This document shows positions 22,852-34,405 of a DNA stretch of 64,000 nucleotides, piece after piece. Source of the DNA: Neckera pumila. Taxonomy: Eukaryota; Streptophyta; Bryopsida; Hypnales; Neckeraceae. The DNA lies in assembly GCA_963969595.1 (NCBI GenBank), contig OZ018416.1, forward strand, positions 2,310,065 through 2,374,064. The letters run 5' to 3'. Under the pieces are notes generated by a model. The model was not told the DNA's origin, made no database searches, and was given only the letters and a program-made list of their open reading frames with translations. A program made the position numbers and the translations under genes. Every line of letters begins with the position of its first letter. The first letter of the stretch is position 1.

Positions 22852-24347
22852 ATCACTCACCGTACAAGACAAATTTCTTGTGAGGAGTACAATGGCGATT
22901 GACCAACTCACGAGGGTTCCAAACATTTCTAAATGTTGTAAATTTTGCAATTTCTTGCTTAAAAAACACCACCAAAAATCATGAATATGTCCCTTGTTTA
23001 CTGACAGTGTTGAATACCTTACTGTGTCGGAGAGTAAACCGACCTTATGATTACTGTAGTAAGACCTGATTACTTTAGTGTTTGAAAAACAATAATAAAA
23101 TGTTATCATTGTTTAGGGTTAAAATTGTGTATCCAGACATTGTCACTCCAATGATATACATAACATAATCAGTTGCCCTAGTGTCTGTACAGTACAAACA
23201 GCCTTGTGCAGACCGTTTCCAGTTTAGGTTGCACCAACAATGCATTGCTCTGGAATAGATCAAGGTTGCAATTTCACTTCTCTGCTACAGCCTCTGATCG
23301 GAAGCCAAGGTTTCGTCAGAAGATTGATGGGGCTGGTGTGAGAGAGAGTTCTGCTTAAACGCGGGGAGACAATTCTGTAGGAAATTGATTTACAGAAGAA
23401 CAATAAAATTGTAAGACAAAACTAAGCTGGGAGCAGTCTTCGGAATGTATTCAAACTGCTGAGAATATTGCTGCGGCTAGTGTGAGAAATAGTAGTTGCC
23501 GCTTCTAGTAAAATCTTGGGGCGAGCAATTCAGTCTGCAAATCGGTCACAACATCTGCGAGTAGACTAGTTGAACAAGAACGGTAAACCTTCTCTGTGCT
23601 TAGTAACCCTTCATCAGTTGGAAATTATCGTGCGCGAAAGAAGCTTTCGTTCTAAGCGCGGAAGAGAGCGACCTTGCTGTAGAGACATCCAGGTATATTT
23701 CTTGCCTCTTTTTATGATTGCCTTGCAGATCATAGTCTTAATTATACACCATAACAGTGGAGCTTGAAAAACCAGCTAGGATGTAGATTCTTGCATTTAG
23801 GTTTTACAAATTGATTTCAGGTCTTCATCTTGGTTTGCACAACACATCAGGTAGTAGAAGGTGCAACCAAAGTCGAATCAAGATGTTCCAGTTATTGCCT
23901 TATTGGGAAGTTATGATTTGCTTTGCAATGCTTGTTCACATCGAATTGTACATTAGCATTAACGAAGTACTTTTAAAGAATCGATCCCAGAATATTGCGA
24001 TTAATGATTCTTAAACCTAAAGTATCACAAGTGACCTCTCAGGTCACTATTTCAGTGTACGGGTATTTTGAGGACCCTGTGACGGTTATGACATTTACTG
24101 TGATGTTTTAGGGTTGATTCGTTGTGCAATTGTGAGAGAAGCTGGATGCGGCAGAATTGATTTTGTTCCCCGACATGCAAGTGTTTAAGGTACTACATGT
24201 CATTTTCAATTTGAAGGTCCTGCAAGCTTCTTTAATCTACTTGGAGTCTTGGATTGACGTTGTTTCAGCTGTATTAAGTGTTATGAAGCTCATGGAATTC
24301 AATCAGTATTTGAAAATCGTGCAGCAGGAATAACGACATCGAAGGCA
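22852..24347. other. Divergent promoter/leader region between the uncharacterised gene and the TPR-CHAT gene
   Basis: No protein-coding exon is recognised. The stretch has more mixed base composition than the transposon-rich flanks and several possible splice-like sites (for example TTGATTTCAG ending near 23820), so it may hold 5' untranslated exons of the TPR-CHAT gene. Two degenerate direct repeats around GCTGGTGTGAGAGA and GCTAGTGTGAGAAA occur at about 23330 and 23475. Confidence 0.4.
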
Positions 24348-27300
24348 ATGGATCCACTCCAACCTTATTGTGTATTGCATCCTTATCAATCGACAAGCAT
24401 AACTGGAGCTGGATGTTCCACTCCGGCATTATACATGTCATGGAGAGCATTGGTGCCTTCAGAGGTTGGTTTGGAGTATCACCTACGAAAACTACCGGAA
24501 CAATTCCTGCCGGAACGATTTGTTGCGGATTTACTGTCGAAGAACATCGAAGGAAGAAGTGCTCAAGAGCTAGGTGATTTGAAGTCAGCTATGAAAAAAT
24601 TTGGAATTTGTAAGTCTCTAATATCAGAAGATCTGAGAAAAATAGTACCAGAGCATGTTCAAAAGCAGGATTATGATTTTCTGCTGGCATGGGCAAACCT
24701 TCCTTTGGCACAGTTGTGCCAATCACTAGGCACCGGTGATCCAGTCATGTTCAAAGAAGCGATGGATATGTGGAAGGAGGTCCTTGACTGCATCTTGTCA
24801 TTAGAAAGGTCGGATGATTCCCTTGAGCTAGTTTGTAAGAGTAATTATTACACGGCTCAGTACGAGTGGGGGTGCGCAACGAGTTCTCCCGAGGCCAGAA
24901 CTGAAGCAGTGCAGGAATATGCAAAGTTATTGAGTTGCAATGAAGAGCAAGCAGTTTCCCAGTTATGTTTCCTACTGGGTATTGACCACCAATACTTGGG
25001 GAACTTTGAAGTTGGGTTGCAATGGATACAGAAAGCAGATCGGCTGGGTCCGAGAAATACACCAGGTGTGGACGTTTATAGATATGTTATTTATATTACC
25101 GAAGCTGAATTGTTTCTGCGGCTTGAAAAATTTCCTGAAGCAGTAGAATTTCTACAGAATTTGATCTGCAAGTATCCAGAAAGCATATACATGAGAAGGC
25201 GCCTAGAAGAATGTTACTCGTTGATGAGGGCAAGGGCGGAAGTCAACGGCCTTCCTGAAGAAGCGAAGACATACGAAAAATTGGCCAAAGATCAACATGA
25301 CCTCCACTGTAGGCGCTGTGGTTCTGGATATTTTGAAGTGGTGCATATTCCTGAAGCCGTTGACAATTCTAATCTCACTTCGATTCAAGGGCCATTTGCT
25401 TCGGTTCAAGGGCCATTTGAACTGAAAGACATCCTCATCGCGAGTGAGGATGCATATTTTGAGAGTCCTCGTTCTCATCCGATGATGGCGCCTCCGCACT
25501 GTCCTGTCGGCAGCTGGGTACGATGATTCCAAACAAGATATAATGCATATTGCTGTAGAATTTGTTGCAATCTATCATCATAGGTTGATGTGGATCTGCT
25601 TGAGATTCATCTTGCTGTTACAATGTGCTCGGGACTGGACAGGTAGACAATCAAAGCTCCGTCCTGACAAAAATCTTGCGTTTGCTGATTGAAATCTGCG
25701 CAGCTAGGCCTGGTTCAAGCAGACGATGGTTCCCTGTTCCATGAATTGGAGAAATGGCCAATTGCAATTTTTGATATCTTTAAATCATACGTCCAACTTG
25801 CAGAAGCTGCACAGAGACGCTGTGACTGGGAGGGAGCGATTCTCAACTATGAGCGGATTAGGGAATTACTGAAAATCACTACAAGAGTTGTTGCAAGAGA
25901 GACCTATGACTGGCTTTTGTCGTGGTGCGACCTGTCATTGGCAAATTGGTATCATTACCATACAAGGAAGTTTGAAAAAGCGCTCGAGATTTGGAAGGAG
26001 ATGACACGTAGTGCCAATCGTATTCTGAATCAGAATAAATTCTTAACAATGGGATATGGGTTATGGCAGTGTTGTTTGAGCTTCAAGTTAGCAAGGACCT
26101 TAACGAAACAGATTTATACATAGGTACAGCAGATATAACCAGCGAGCGCCTTGCATGTTTCTGGCTGTATTATGGTTACTTTAGATCTGGGAATTATGCG
26201 GTTGCTTTGAAATGGCTTGGTGAAGCTGCGAAGAGGCACAAGGCAGAAGGCATTCGACGAGATGTTGAGAGCAAATGTTCAGTTGACGGGGATTACTTCT
26301 GTTGTGAGTATGATTATCTCCGCAGCGAAGCTGATCTGTTGATGAGACTCCGAAGATTTTATGAGGCCAAACATGTCCTGGAGAATTTGCTGAAAACCAG
26401 GCAGTGCATTCATGTGCAAGGGACACAAATGTTTACAAGAGAAGCAAATGCATGGTTGCAGCGTTGCAACTCTGTGGTTGACAAAGAAGAGTTGGATATA
26501 CAGAGGGCCCTCAAATTGAGTCTCATCGTTGATGACCATGAACCTGAGTAAGTTTGAATTAATCACCTACTTTGGAAAACGTATAAATTGTTGTATGCTA
26601 ATTGGCAAATTCGCTATACTCGATTCACATTTTGCTATTTTCCTGTGTCATGTATTTTCTAAAGCGGAATAGCCTGCATACTTTTGTTCACAGCGACGGA
26701 ATTGCGGAACAGTCAACATCTCCAACTGGTTGTGATATCGTGGAACTTGACTCAAATGATCAGGTACAGGACAGTTCAATTTTTTATCTGGTCCATCTGA
26801 ATACCTCGCCAGAATTTATACTAGTAGTAATTCTAGACAGAAATATCTTTTGAGTTGGAGTCATCAAATTTGATATTTAAATTATAATCTTTGTTGAGGT
26901 TCCCTAGGCTGAGGTCAGTTTTGCCCATAATTGATTTAAAAATGAATTGTTGAATATGAAACGTGCCACATGTGTAGAATTCTATTTCGTTGCTTAGCCT
27001 GCTATGGTTTCATTTATCTAGATCTACGTGGAAAGTCCTCAAGGTTCACAACTGGCTGCCTAAAGTGACCACAAATATGTACCATAAACATTAAACATTT
27101 AAACCTGTAAGGGAATTCACATGTTAATTCTGAGCTATCTCAGGTTGAAACTTATGTAACGTGGTTTGTATGGGACGTTTTTATGTAGAACTTCATTAAG
27201 TTGGTTCAATCTCAAGCGGGTTTAGAGCACCATTTGCGTCAGTTGCCTGTACCTCTTCATCTGGCGTTTCGTAAGCATGGAGACAGGGGACGATCATATC

Positions 27301-30300
27301 TGGAAATTGCCAATTGGAGAGCTGCTATTTTTGAATTTGAGTGGTGTATAAATATACTGAAGAGTACAGAAGAGCCGAGTTATGCAATCGAGGCTAAGAC
27401 TCGTGATTGGCTAATGGTATGGGCTATTCTACCTCTGGTCGGCATATACGAATTCAGGACAAAAGAATTTAAAAAAGCAGTGGATTTACTGGTTGAGATG
27501 GTCAGAATAATTATGCAAGTTCCGGATTCAGGTGAGCTCGAGCGTCTGAAAGGTACTTCACTGGAACTGTTATATACTGCAAGATATCACTACTCTGACT
27601 CAAACTATCCTGATTTGAAGGATGCGATTGTCAAAGAATTTGGTGCAGTATCAAAGCAGGGTACGGGGGACAGCGAGAACCAGTTATTAAACCGACTTTA
27701 CAGGACAAATGCGGAGAATGGGAATCAAACTGCTGCATTGCTCTTTATTCGGGAAGCAAAGCGGCTATTTATCCAACACTTCTCAGGAGATGAGCTTGTT
27801 TTGCCAAAACTATTATTCTTCTATGTTGACAAAGAATCTACTTGTTTGTTTGAGCTCCAAAGGCCGAAAGATGCGATAAAAGTCCTACTCGAGTACCGTG
27901 ATAGTATTGGCAAGAGTGACGAGGAACTCCCAGTGACGGTACAACGCAAAATGCTTGAACTTTTCAATACTGCGAGGGCTCGGGGCATAGGAGTGCAAGA
28001 GTTGCATAGACAGGCAAAAATAAACCTAGAGACCGATGAGATTGATCATAATCCAATCGAATCTGGAGTATGGCAGCTAAGACTTGACAGTTTGGAGTAC
28101 GAAAAGAATGGAGAGTAAGTAAATGTCAATGACCACAATATTTCACAATGCTCATGCAGTAGTAACTCGTCACATGGATTGGACAGCACGAGACTGACGA
28201 GAGTGCAATTTGATAGCAGCAGTTGATGAGTTGGAAAGCTATAGTTGTAAGGAAGTTTAGAATGTACACCTCTTCTGGGATTTCCTTGGGGATCAGTGGT
28301 GTGCTAGCTAGCTAGGAAAGCAAAATTCCGTTGGATTTTTTAGGTTAAAAGTTTAATAATGTTTCTGATTGTAGATTGGTTAACGCGAGATAAATGTTTT
28401 TGGTTTGCAGGTATGCGAAAGCGATAGAGTGTTATGAAAGGAAGATCAGCAGAACTCACACTGGAGGAGCATTGGAGAGTTCTTTCAGCTCTGAACTTCC
28501 ATCATACGATTATCAACGTCTTGGTTGTTTGCACCTTAAGTTGTTTATGCAAAGCATAGGATCTCGTGTTCTTTACAACCGAGAGCAGATTGTCGCTTTC
28601 TACCAGGATGTGAACTTCTTAAGTGCAACACAGTGTTTTGAGAAGTCCATCAAGCTTTCACGAACTCTTAGGGAATCTGCAGAGGCAAACTGTTCACTGG
28701 CGACAATATATGGAGTACTCGATTATCAATATCGTTTCTACCTCCAGTACCTTGAGGACCAAATTCCTACTGAGCTCAAGTCCTCCGTGAACAGCTCGGA
28801 CCCTCTTAAGCACCTGCAAGACTTCCTGCACTTCCTCTATGAGATACGAGCTTACTTAAATCTAAAGACTCCGTTGCAGAAGTACGGAGAAAAGGCAATA
28901 GCTCAGTATGGCAGCTTGTTGAATACTGATAGGGAAGGTAAAAGATACAATGAAGGCTGGATAGAGCTGTTGGAGCGTCACAAATTCCTGTATACCCTTC
29001 TTGAGAATTACCACTTCTGTAGGGCTCAATGTTTTAATTGGCTGCATAAGTTCTATGGAAGAAACGAATTTCAGAAAGAAATTGATTCCTGTCAATGGAA
29101 GGCTTTCAAGTGTGCTGAAGGAGAGCGTGCCCAAGTTATGCTGTACCAGCTGGGTGGAACAAGCAGGTCCTATTCTGTCCACTCTTTTGAAGATTTACAC
29201 GTTTTGGAAGACATGCAGGGACATTGGGCTACTCTTCAGATTAAGGGACCTACTATTTTCGTGCAATACAGTCCTACGACAGAAGATCGAAGGTCGTGTT
29301 TTTTAATATACGTCATAGATCAGGTATCCAGCTTATTATTTTTCACCCAAAAATATTATTCTTTGATTTGCCTCACTAAGGTCGTTATTAATCTAAGGAC
29401 TTTTGAATTTGTCAGGATGGCAATCTGAGTGTTACGGTTACTAAAAAGGCATGGAACTGGGAATGGGAAAAAGAAGGTGAGACGAAGTCAACAATGGAAG
29501 GCCGAAGCCTTCAGAAAAGGTTGAATGACATGTACAGTTATCTTGAAGGAAGAATAATATCCGATCCCACTAAGCCCAGATATAATGGTGATTCTCTCAA
29601 TAAGGATTTGGAGTTCTTGCATGACCTACTGATCGAGCCCATTGCTGCCAAGTTGAAGCCTGAACACAAGTTAATCCTGGCTCCATGTGAGGTGTGACAT
29701 GTTTCTTAACCTTGTGCACTAAGACTTCCCATAGGTAACAAGTACTCATGTTTGGTTCTTTGAAAAGGTGAGATGAATTGAGTACACTTACATGACCTTA
29801 TGCAACTCTGTAACACTTTTGGTACTTTATTTTTGGAGTGCAGTCGCTCAGCAAAGTGCCTTTTGCCGCACTTCGTGATAGGTCGAACGAGCAGAAGTAT
29901 CTTATTGAGCGCCACTCCATTTCCCTGACTCCCTCGTTAAGAGTATTGTACAACCGCTGTGAGCGCCTGCAAGATCTGCAAAGCTCTTACTCTTATACAG
30001 GCCATGTCGGCTCGATTGTTGCACTGGGGGATCCAGCATATGAGTGCCCCGTGCACGAGAAATTTAAACGTCTGGAAGGAACTGGAAAGGAGGCGGAACA
30101 CATCGCCAAGTTGTTTGGTGAGACAGCAGTACTCAAACTTTTGCGAAGAGATGCAACTGCACAACAACTCTTATATTGGGCTGCCAAAGCATCTCATGAT
30201 TGTTTTCGACAGGCTCTTGTGCACATTGGAGCACATGGGACGATGAAAGATGAGGAAAAAAATCACCGAGAATACACCACCGTCACCCTTCAACTGGCTT

Positions 30301-31808
30301 GTGACTCTTCTGTAACACAGGAATCCCCGGTAATTGCTATACCCGACGATTCATTCTGGAATAAGGAAGCGTATTTATGTGATCCTGGAACAGAGGGGAC
30401 CCCAGTACCCAGTACCACTAACGATTCTTCCTGGGGTAAGGAAGCATATTCCTAGACAAAAAAGTTGCTTAAACAAGTGATACAGGCTCCTGGGAACCTT
30501 GTAAGTCCAGCAAACGGTGCCTCCTTATCATCAGACACAGCGAGTACTTCGTCAAAAAGAGGGCATCTACATGGTGAAGAATTTGAAGGATTTGACACTC
30601 ACGAAGAATATGTGAGTTACTGCGATGATGATTCTGACAAGATGATTAGTATGTCTATGTCCGACTGCTTCATGGAGTCCGCGGTGCAAACTGCGCCTCA
30701 AACAAGAAGTCAAGCTGCATCAAGCTGTTCAGATGCTACAATCAGACAAAGTGTTGATTCTGCACAGAAAAATGATTCCTCACATGCTCTGAAGGTGGAT
30801 GACATAAGCAGCTGTGAGTGGAGAGCAGAGCTTGTTGTTCTAAGCGCATGTCAAACGGCTAGAGGAAGAGTAACAACTGAAGGCGTGTTGAGTATTGCTC
30901 GTGCGTTTATGATTGCTGGAGTGCCGAGTGTAGTGGCCTCACAATGGAAGGTTGACGACGAGCCAACTGCTGCTCTTATGCAAGCGTTTTACAATGAGCT
31001 GCAGAAAGGCAACGATGTTGCCTCCGCGTTGAGGTCTGCCATGCTTGACCGAATGCGAACCCGCCGTCACACAGTAAACGAGTGGGCTCCGTTTTACGTT
31101 TTCGGAGTTCCCTCATTACAGATTCCGCAAGAGTTGCAACTAGAACAAAATGCATATCCTGATCCCACCCATGCTAGTTTCCCACAACCTGATCCAGCAC
31201 AATCAGATCCCAGACAGGAATCTCCCAATGTCATGAATGGAGGGCAAGGCATGAAGTTCACATTGTTCCCCTTAGACGAAGATTTTCCTCCTCATTATCG
31301 TCTTGCCACGGTACAAGAAGTCCTAGACAACCGAAAGGCGTTGTTGAGAACAATGCCGGGCTGGCAGATTGCCAACTTGGCTGATCGTTCCGTGGATGGG
31401 GCTTATTATGGAGGTCGGACAAGGTAAATGATGACTCTTTCTTGTGTGTGTTGTGGGTTACTGCTGCATATTGGTTAATTTGGTAAATTTTGGATTCCCA
31501 ATTTTGTCTCCAAAGGAATGCTCCTCGTCCACTAACAAAGTACCTGTCTAGAATTGTGAAGTGGGGGTTCGGAAGTGATGAGTGAGGGTGATCACGCTAA
31601 TACGTATTGAGTCATATATGAACATAGTAGTTGCATTTAGAAGTGAAGCACTGTTGCTGTGGTTGAAATGCATATCCACGGCCTCTTTGTACTCTGCTGA
31701 CAATCATCTTTGTTAGCCTGACAGTTTCTTTCTTGTAGGATGCACATTCGCAACGATGTCGGTCACAAGCTAGCCACTCGAGTGGAGCAGGATATAGTGG
31801 ATATATAG
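24348..31808 (+). CDS. Large TPR-CHAT domain protein (caspase-like protease)
   Basis: Nine exons: 24348-25517, 25704-26547, 26694-26763, 27189-28114, 28411-29323, 29416-29691, 29844-30435, 30535-31423 and 31739-31808, giving about 1,900 residues. CHAT domains are cysteine peptidases of the caspase/separase clan. Here the domain is at the C-terminus: a pre-domain strand with LLIEPIAAKL and KVPFAALR, the catalytic His in HIGAHGT (codon 30234-30236) and the catalytic Cys in LSACQTARG (codon 30849-30851), followed by SVVASQWKVDD and a WAPFYVFG segment. Upstream are three homologous modules of about 300 residues with helical TPR-like repeats, two of which open with GLE(Y/H)HLR(K/Q)LP. An acidic, Ser-rich insert of about 160 residues separates His and Cys. 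Two irregularities exist: exon 2 changes frame near 26060, and TAG at 30453-30455 is in frame unless the 99-base intron 30436-30534 is spliced. No membrane segment or signal peptide is seen, so it is probably cytosolic. Confidence 0.88.
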
Positions 31809-33769
31809 TATGATGATTTAATATGCGAAGGTTTCGAGGTTGGTTCAGAACAATTTTAGTCAGTTTTTGTTGGGTTGGTCCTGCCGTTTCCAACAGTTTT
31901 TGGGAGGGCCTATTCCATCGTGATCAAAACAAACATCCAAACTTAAGGTATGGATGTGTCCTGAAGTTTATCTGTCCCCTTTCACTATTGAATATTTCAT
32001 TCACATTTTCATTAACTTCTCAAACATTCTCTCCATGTCCAATTTGTGCCCTTTCTTCCTTGTGATTTCCTTAATTTCTCACCATGTTCCTAAACGTTTT
32101 CATATTCCCACAAACTTACCATATTTTCATCACATTCCTATAATGTTTCCATCTTCTCGTTCTCATAATGATCCAATGTTCTCAAGATGTTTCCATAATG
32201 TTTTAATCTTCTCATCTGGCGTTCTCATAATGTTCCATTGTTCCCATTACATTGTTGTGATGTTTCCATATTCTAAATACCTTCCAATAATGTTCCCATG
32301 TTTTTCCAGTAATGTTCTTTTACAAATTCTTTGTATATTCCTTAAGTATCCATAATGTTGTCCAAATTCACACTACTACCTATTTTTGAAGTTGATATTG
32401 CTACGCTGTCTTTCATATATATATGAAAACTAGCATGATCCTTTGTATCTATCAATATCATGATGGGTAAAATTCTTTTGCTAGTGACATAATATAATCT
32501 GAATGTAACCATACATTGGATGAAGTATCCAATAAGATTATTCTCCATAAGAAAGCCTTGCTACTTTGAAGTTGTGTTGCTTTTCTTTCAAAACCCTTGA
32601 TTCATCATCATTGATGATGATTGAAGAATATTCAAATATTGAAGTTATGTTTGAAAACAAGAAAGTGTAAAATTGATTAAGATTCATTTCTTGAGGTTTT
32701 TGTCTCATATCCTTTTTAGACCTTGTGACTTTCAATAGTTAAATAGTCTGCAAATGCAGCATGGTATGTGGCCACGAATGTAGGGCATGCAAAGATGTCT
32801 AAAATATGGTGGTAATTTGGATGTCTAAAATGTGTATTATTTGTTTTCATTATTTGTTTTGATTCATGATATAGGTGGCTTTTTACTTGTGTTCCACAAA
32901 GTTAAACTCTACAAATTGAAAATGCCCTTGTTATTGAGGATGCCATAGTTAAAGAAGCAGGCAATATTTTTGCATTTGGTACAGAGTATGTACCAAGTTG
33001 GTCTTCAAATGAGAGTCCTTAGTTGATTTGCAATTCATATAATGTGATAAGTGATTTTTCAACATGCAAAATGATTAAAGCACACAAAGTTTAAAGTCAC
33101 AATACACAAAATACAATAACAAGTCATATAAAATAGATTTACTCACTTGTTAATGTCATGCATCATCTGCATGACTAATTTGATTCTCTCCTTTATTTGT
33201 AATACAATGCTATCAATTGCATTGTGAAATCTTCGAACTTCAAAATATTTTTGGTCAATAAGATTCAGCCACCCAATACAATGGTGATTCTTATTACACA
33301 TGTAAATAGTTTTTTTATTTCTTTTCTAAAATAAAGCCCTAGGGTAGAGTTCAAACTCTAAGAGGTAAATTACTTCAGAAAGAAATCTTGAATAGACCTA
33401 AGAGATCCAATTGCAAGATTCTTTAAGTACAAATCCCATACATTGTATCAATAACCATCGTTTAAGAACCACTTATCATAATTTCACTTGGTTGTGGTTT
33501 GCCGGTTTCCTATCTTTTGTTCCAAATAATCTTCACTCCAATTGTTCTTTTCTTTTAATTCTTTTCCCCAAGCTTCTTCTCATTGCTATTCATCTTTAGC
33601 TTTTCTCCAATTGGTTTCTTGGCTTTGTCTTCTTCTATAAAATTCTCCTTTTTAGTCTTGCACTTCATTCTTAGATTATCCAATTGTTGACAATATGCAC
33701 ACTTCTTTATCTTCATTTTAAAATATCTCAAAATATGTCTCAAAAAACGTCTGGACATCTAATTGGAAA
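31809..33769. other. Downstream region with degenerate ATGTTCCCAT-type repeats
   Basis: Between about 31990 and 32340 loosely repeated ATGTTYCCAT, TTCTCAT and ATAATGTT motifs fill the sequence. The rest is AT-rich without recognised genes. Confidence 0.4.
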
Positions 33770-34405
33770 GTATAAAATTTGGACGTCTTAAAAAACATCT
33801 TTGGCTGCAATTTAGAAGTCTAGTATGTCTATGTTGACATTTGTCATGTCGAAGTAGACATCTCTTATGATGGTGTATGTTATCAAATGCACGTCTAAGT
33901 GAACGCCACATGCACAGAGGTGAGCATCATGAGAAGCATGATGTGTCCTCCTTGACGTCTTTTAAGACGTTCAGACGTCTATGCTGATGTCGTACAAAAC
34001 ATCACTGAAATTCTCTATTGACGCCAGAGATCGCTTTTGAAAATGCCACGTCAGCAGCTCTGGGTGCCATGTCATCCTATTTTGGCCTCTACGTCAGATG
34101 ACATGTCATTGCCATCTCAGAGGACACATCATCAACGGGTAATGGATGAAAAACTTGTCAAGCTGGTTGCCCGCGCTCACGTGGCGCCTAGGTGGTAGCC
34201 ACTTGGCTAATTTTTAAGACCCCGTTGACCAGTGTTTTTTCGGATGTCTGTAGTAAAACATGTGATGTCATTGCAGATTTTTGATGTTTTTGGCACGGAC
34301 GCACGGACGCGATTTTTTGGATGTCCACATAGACGTGGGAAACGTCAGCCGAGACATTCCTTGTCTAAATTTGGACATCAAAAAAATCCTGCGTTTCTTA
34401 TAGTG
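33770..34405. mobile_element. CACTA-type element fragment (right end)
   Basis: The segment ends GCGTTTCTTATAGTG at 34405, the complement of a CACTATAAGAAA terminus. Upstream it is packed with GACGTC, ACGTC and ACATC motifs that resemble the subterminal repeats of the element at 39572-40856. I could not locate the left terminus, so the start given is approximate. Confidence 0.5.

Noticed and set aside
24348..26551. Separate tandem TPR genes instead of one large gene
   Set aside because: Exon ends join in phase across all introns (apart from the one frameshift) up to the CHAT domain, so a single gene is the simpler reading; separate genes cannot be fully excluded.
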